Of a stretch of 24,863 nucleotides of DNA, positions 23,071-24,863 are shown piece after piece. The notes under the pieces are model-generated. The model saw nothing but the letters and a program-made list of their open reading frames with translations, was not told the origin of the DNA and did no database searches. Location: positions 1 through 24,863 of the IMG/VR virus record IMGVR_UViG_3300019776_000386. One strand, given 5' to 3'. Within the stretch, counting starts at the first letter, position 1. Each line of letters begins with the position of its first letter. A program made the position numbers and the translations under genes. The DNA comes from a virus.

Positions 23071-23126
23071 AAAAAAATAAATAAACCGCCCCATGTTCAT
23101 AAACTTAATTACGAACCGAAGCGGTT
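23071..23126 (-). terminator. Terminator after the SSB-like gene
   Basis: On the minus strand AACCGC pairs with GCGGTT (23121-23126 with 23084-23089), with a 31-nt loop that holds a smaller AACCG/CGGTT hairpin, followed by TTTATTTATTTTTTT. It would end the recombination operon just before the next promoter. The long loop makes it weaker than the other terminators here. Confidence 0.5.
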
Positions 23127-23139
23127 GTTTTATAGTACA

Positions 23140-23475
23140 TCAGAAAGGCAAATCTGGAGTACTATCAGGAACTTGACCGCTAGGTGTTGATGATGTAGTT
23201 ACTGATTGACTTAATTTTTCAATTTTCCAACCTTGAAGATTTACATACCATTTGCCTTGATATTCATTTCCTCGAATATTAACGTTAATTTTAACCTCAT
23301 CATTTAGATTGTATTTATCTAATATTTCGCATTTATCCTGTACAAAATCAACAGGTATTTGTTGACTGTATTGCTCATTTGTAGCAATTACAATTAATCT
23401 TTTTTTGAAAGTTCCAGCACTTCCTACTACTTCTGTGTTACCAATATGGATAACTTTTCCAATTACTTCGCTCAT
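23140..23475 (-). CDS. DUF3127-type ssDNA-binding (SSB-like) protein
   Basis: 111 aa. An OB-fold pattern (VIGKVIHIGNTEVVGSAGTF, RLIVIATNEQYSQQIPVDFV, NDEVKINVNIRGNEY, KWYVNLQGWKIEKL) matches what I know of DUF3127, a short SSB-like family of Bacteroidetes. The C-terminus is a flexible Ser/Thr/Pro linker ending in PDLPF, which is the SSB acidic-tip pattern used to recruit partner proteins. It likely coats ssDNA made by the exonuclease encoded just before it (gap 2 nt), so it joins the recombination module. Confidence 0.8.
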   Translation of the reverse strand: MSEVIGKVIHIGNTEVVGSAGTFKKRLIVIATNEQYSQQIPVDFVQDKCEILDKYNLNDEVKINVNIRGNEYQGKWYVNLQGWKIEKLSQSVTTSSTPSGQVPDSTPDLPF

Positions 23476-23477
23476 TT

Positions 23478-24089
23478 TTAAAACTGTTTATTATTAATTA
23501 AATACTCTTTAAACTCTTCTTTTAATTTAGTAGCATCTTCAATACGACTTTTAATCAAATTAATTATATTTTCGTCTCTTTCAACTACTATTTCGTGCCA
23601 CATCTCTTTGCCATTAAATATTAAATAATTAAAGAAATGCGCTTTAATTGAATTAGTACACATCATTTGCATTTGCATTTGATAAATATAGTCTTTATCA
23701 ATTATGCTATCTTTAACTAATTTAAAAAACTTTGTATTTCTAGGACATTTAATCTCTAAAATAGCATCGTTTGAAACCAAACCATCAGGACTAGCACCAG
23801 CATTTTGACCGTAAACAAAAAAAGAACACTTTTGAACATCTATAAATTCTAATTCTTTAATTGATTTAAACTTTTCAAAAGCCATTGGTTCTAAATTAAT
23901 ACCTCGTTGCATATCATAGGATATGAAATCGCTATCCTCTTCAATTCCAAAAACCTCTTCACAAGCTAATTCAAAAGCATAATTTTCACCAGTTAACCCT
24001 AATCCTTTAACTCCCATTAATTCACTAATCCTAGAAGCTGTAAACCTACCTTTTCGGATATCATACCATTCTTTACTTCGTTGTTGCAT
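23478..24089 (-). CDS. YqaJ-type exonuclease of the recombination module
   Basis: 203 aa. Signature motifs are RFTASRISELMG near residue 15, GINLEPMAFEKF (E67), the metal site GASPDGLV (D102) with AILEIKCPR (E112, K114), and YIYQMQMQMMCT (Q137-Q141), in the order found in YqaJ / lambda exonuclease-type enzymes. It would resect double-stranded ends 5' to 3' for single-strand annealing during replication or recombination. It overlaps the upstream gene by 17 nt and precedes the SSB-like gene, so it forms a recombination operon with both. Confidence 0.9.
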   Translation of the reverse strand: MQQRSKEWYDIRKGRFTASRISELMGVKGLGLTGENYAFELACEEVFGIEEDSDFISYDMQRGINLEPMAFEKFKSIKELEFIDVQKCSFFVYGQNAGASPDGLVSNDAILEIKCPRNTKFFKLVKDSIIDKDYIYQMQMQMMCTNSIKAHFFNYLIFNGKEMWHEIVVERDENIINLIKSRIEDATKLKEEFKEYLINNKQF

Positions 24090-24570
24090 AACTTAAATAT
24101 AAAGATTCAATTTCGGGCGAAATGGTATAAACTTCTTTAATTTGTTCAATAGAAATTCCTTTCTCAAAAGTAGCTTTTATTTTATCTTCAGTAAAAATTG
24201 GTTTAACTTTATTTATTATCGGTTGTACTGGTTTTATACGAATACCCCCTACAACTTCACCTTTCATTTTTACAGATTCATCGCAATACAATTCAATTAA
24301 AACGTTTTCCCAGTCCTCAACAAACGAACTTCCTGTAAACGCTTTAATTTGTTTCGCGTTGGTTGCATTTAAAACCATTGGTTTAATCGGCTCCACAAAA
24401 TAGGCTATGTTAGCATCTATTTTTTTGCCAGCAACAGAAACCCCTAATTGCTGTTTAACTTCTTTAACTGTAAAGATAAGTTTTTTACCCTCTTCAATTA
24501 AATCTTCTAAATCTGCGATACCTAAATGGTCGCTTTTGTACACTTTTCTGAAATGATGTTTTTCACTCAT
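24073..24570 (-). CDS. Conserved phage protein of the recombination module, 165 aa
   Basis: Start taken at ATG 24570 (MSEKHHFRKVYKSDHLGIAD); a longer frame from TTG 24606 would translate the leader hairpin and is rejected. The middle (KPMVLNATNAKQIKAFTG, VEDWENVLIELY, KGEVVGGIRIKPVQP) resembles a short phage family usually found next to phage exonucleases or RecT, in which NxTN, a tryptophan and IRxxP form a beta-type core. No annealase motif was identified. The C-terminus is helical with a KGISIEQIKEVYTISPEIE stretch. The first gene of the operon, it overlaps the exonuclease gene by 17 nt. Confidence 0.65.
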   Translation of the reverse strand: MSEKHHFRKVYKSDHLGIADLEDLIEEGKKLIFTVKEVKQQLGVSVAGKKIDANIAYFVEPIKPMVLNATNAKQIKAFTGSSFVEDWENVLIELYCDESVKMKGEVVGGIRIKPVQPIINKVKPIFTEDKIKATFEKGISIEQIKEVYTISPEIESLYLSYATTK

Positions 24571-24583
24571 AATTCTATAAATT

Positions 24584-24643
24584 AAAAATCCCTCAATGAC
24601 CGCCAAGACAAAGAGGGATAGTTAATATTTTTATCTTTGGCGG
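24584..24643 (-). terminator. Leader with terminator hairpin and alternative pairing
   Basis: On the minus strand, ATCCCTC (24613-24619) pairs with GAGGGAT (24588-24594), an 18-nt loop between, followed by TTTTTAATTT: a terminator 13 nt before the ATG. Its loop contains CTTGGCGG, complementary to CCGCCAAAG upstream (24635-24643; one bulged A). The two pairings interlock, so they either compete or form a pseudoknot. Confidence 0.6.
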
Positions 24644-24653
24644 ATTTGTTATG

Positions 24654-24661
24654 CAAATGTA
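24654..24661 (-). promoter_or_regulatory. Candidate -7 promoter element for the recombination operon
   Basis: TACATTTG on the minus strand fits TAnnTTTG. It lies after the stop of the methyltransferase gene and 10 nt before the first segment of the leader structure. There is no clear -33 TTG. Confidence 0.45.
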
Positions 24662-24676
24662 ATACTTTATTTTGAA

Positions 24677-24863
24677 TTAAAAAAGAGTTGTTTCTGTTTT
24701 ATTGATTAAAGTTTTAGCAAAACCAAATTCTTCAATATCACTTAATTTTTGGTATTCTTGTTCAATCCAATTTTCGGCAAGTTTGTGAAAGTTTTTTTTA
24801 ATTTCAAATCCAAAACATTTTCTTTTTAATTCTTGACCAGCTATTAAAGTGCTTCCACTTCCA
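24677..24863 (-). CDS. DNA methyltransferase (C-terminal part; partial)
   Basis: The last 61 residues of a gene that begins beyond 24863. They start GSGSTLIAGQELKRKCFGFE, which matches the AdoMet-binding FxGSGxT motif and the xRxxxGxEI strand that close N4/N6 (beta-type) DNA methyltransferases, followed by a helix (KKNFHKLAENWIEQEYQKL). Phage enzymes of this type protect DNA from host restriction. The stop TAA is at 24677-24679. The catalytic DPPY-type motif would be in the missing part. Confidence 0.85.
   Translation of the reverse strand, partial: GSGSTLIAGQELKRKCFGFEIKKNFHKLAENWIEQEYQKLSDIEEFGFAKTLINKTETTLF

Noticed and set aside
24571-24606. Longer start (TTG) for the recombination-module protein
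   Set aside because: The extra 12 codons cover the terminator hairpin and loop; the ATG at 24570 fits the leader layout.
1-24863. tRNA genes, integrase, repressor or IS elements
   Set aside because: None was seen on either strand; all of the window is explained by phage genes on the minus strand and short control gaps.

Overview
This window reads as part of the genome of a tailed, siphovirus-like phage or prophage of a Bacteroidetes host, most likely a flavobacterium. The grounds are: very AT-rich DNA; A-rich leaders with no Shine-Dalgarno before nearly all starts; three intergenic matches to the Bacteroidetes -7 promoter element TAnnTTTG; a DUF3127-type ssDNA-binding protein, a family typical of Bacteroidetes; and a tape measure protein of the kind seen in Bacteroidetes phages. 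All supportable genes lie on the minus strand, so transcription runs from high to low coordinates. No integrase, repressor, tRNA, rRNA, IS element or CRISPR array was seen, so lifestyle cannot be decided here.

Layout in the direction of transcription. (1) 24863-23140: the end of a DNA methyltransferase, then a promoter with a structured leader, then a recombination module of three genes (a conserved 165-aa protein, a YqaJ-type exonuclease, a DUF3127 SSB-like protein). (2) 23139-21365: terminator, second promoter and structured leader, a 170-aa replication-region protein and a RecA/RepA-like ATPase. (3) 21364-21217: a non-coding 148-bp block with eight copies of GGTTTA/TAAACC and long dyads, a candidate replication origin or operator array. 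(4) 21216-19379: a VRR-NUC nuclease, a small HTH protein, a phospholipase D-like protein and a 35-aa basic protein. (5) 19368-13744: packaging and head genes: small and large terminase, a leader with hairpin, portal, two tiny genes, prohead protease with a zinc-ribbon tail, HK97-fold major capsid protein, a 55-aa head gene. (6) 13741-10102: connector, tail completion, major tail protein, a terminator hairpin, a further tail-assembly gene, and two overlapping frames that look like a tail assembly chaperone with a +1/-2 frameshift. (7) 10115-563: tape measure, two large tail-tip proteins and a run of receptor-binding or fibre-type beta-rich proteins. (8) 561-1: three small membrane proteins, a likely start of the lysis region.

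Genes are packed with ATGA, TAATG or short overlaps, which implies translational coupling. Exceptions are a few short gaps that carry control signals. The most unusual feature is the layout of these gaps. Four genes (165-aa protein, 170-aa protein, portal, 146-aa tail gene) have an intrinsic-terminator-like hairpin just before the start codon. In two of them the terminator loop is complementary to a segment lying about 10 nt after the -7 box, so the leader could form either a terminator or an alternative long-range pairing or pseudoknot. This suggests attenuation control of separate phage modules. The iteron-like block and the A6 frameshift candidate are the other main leads.
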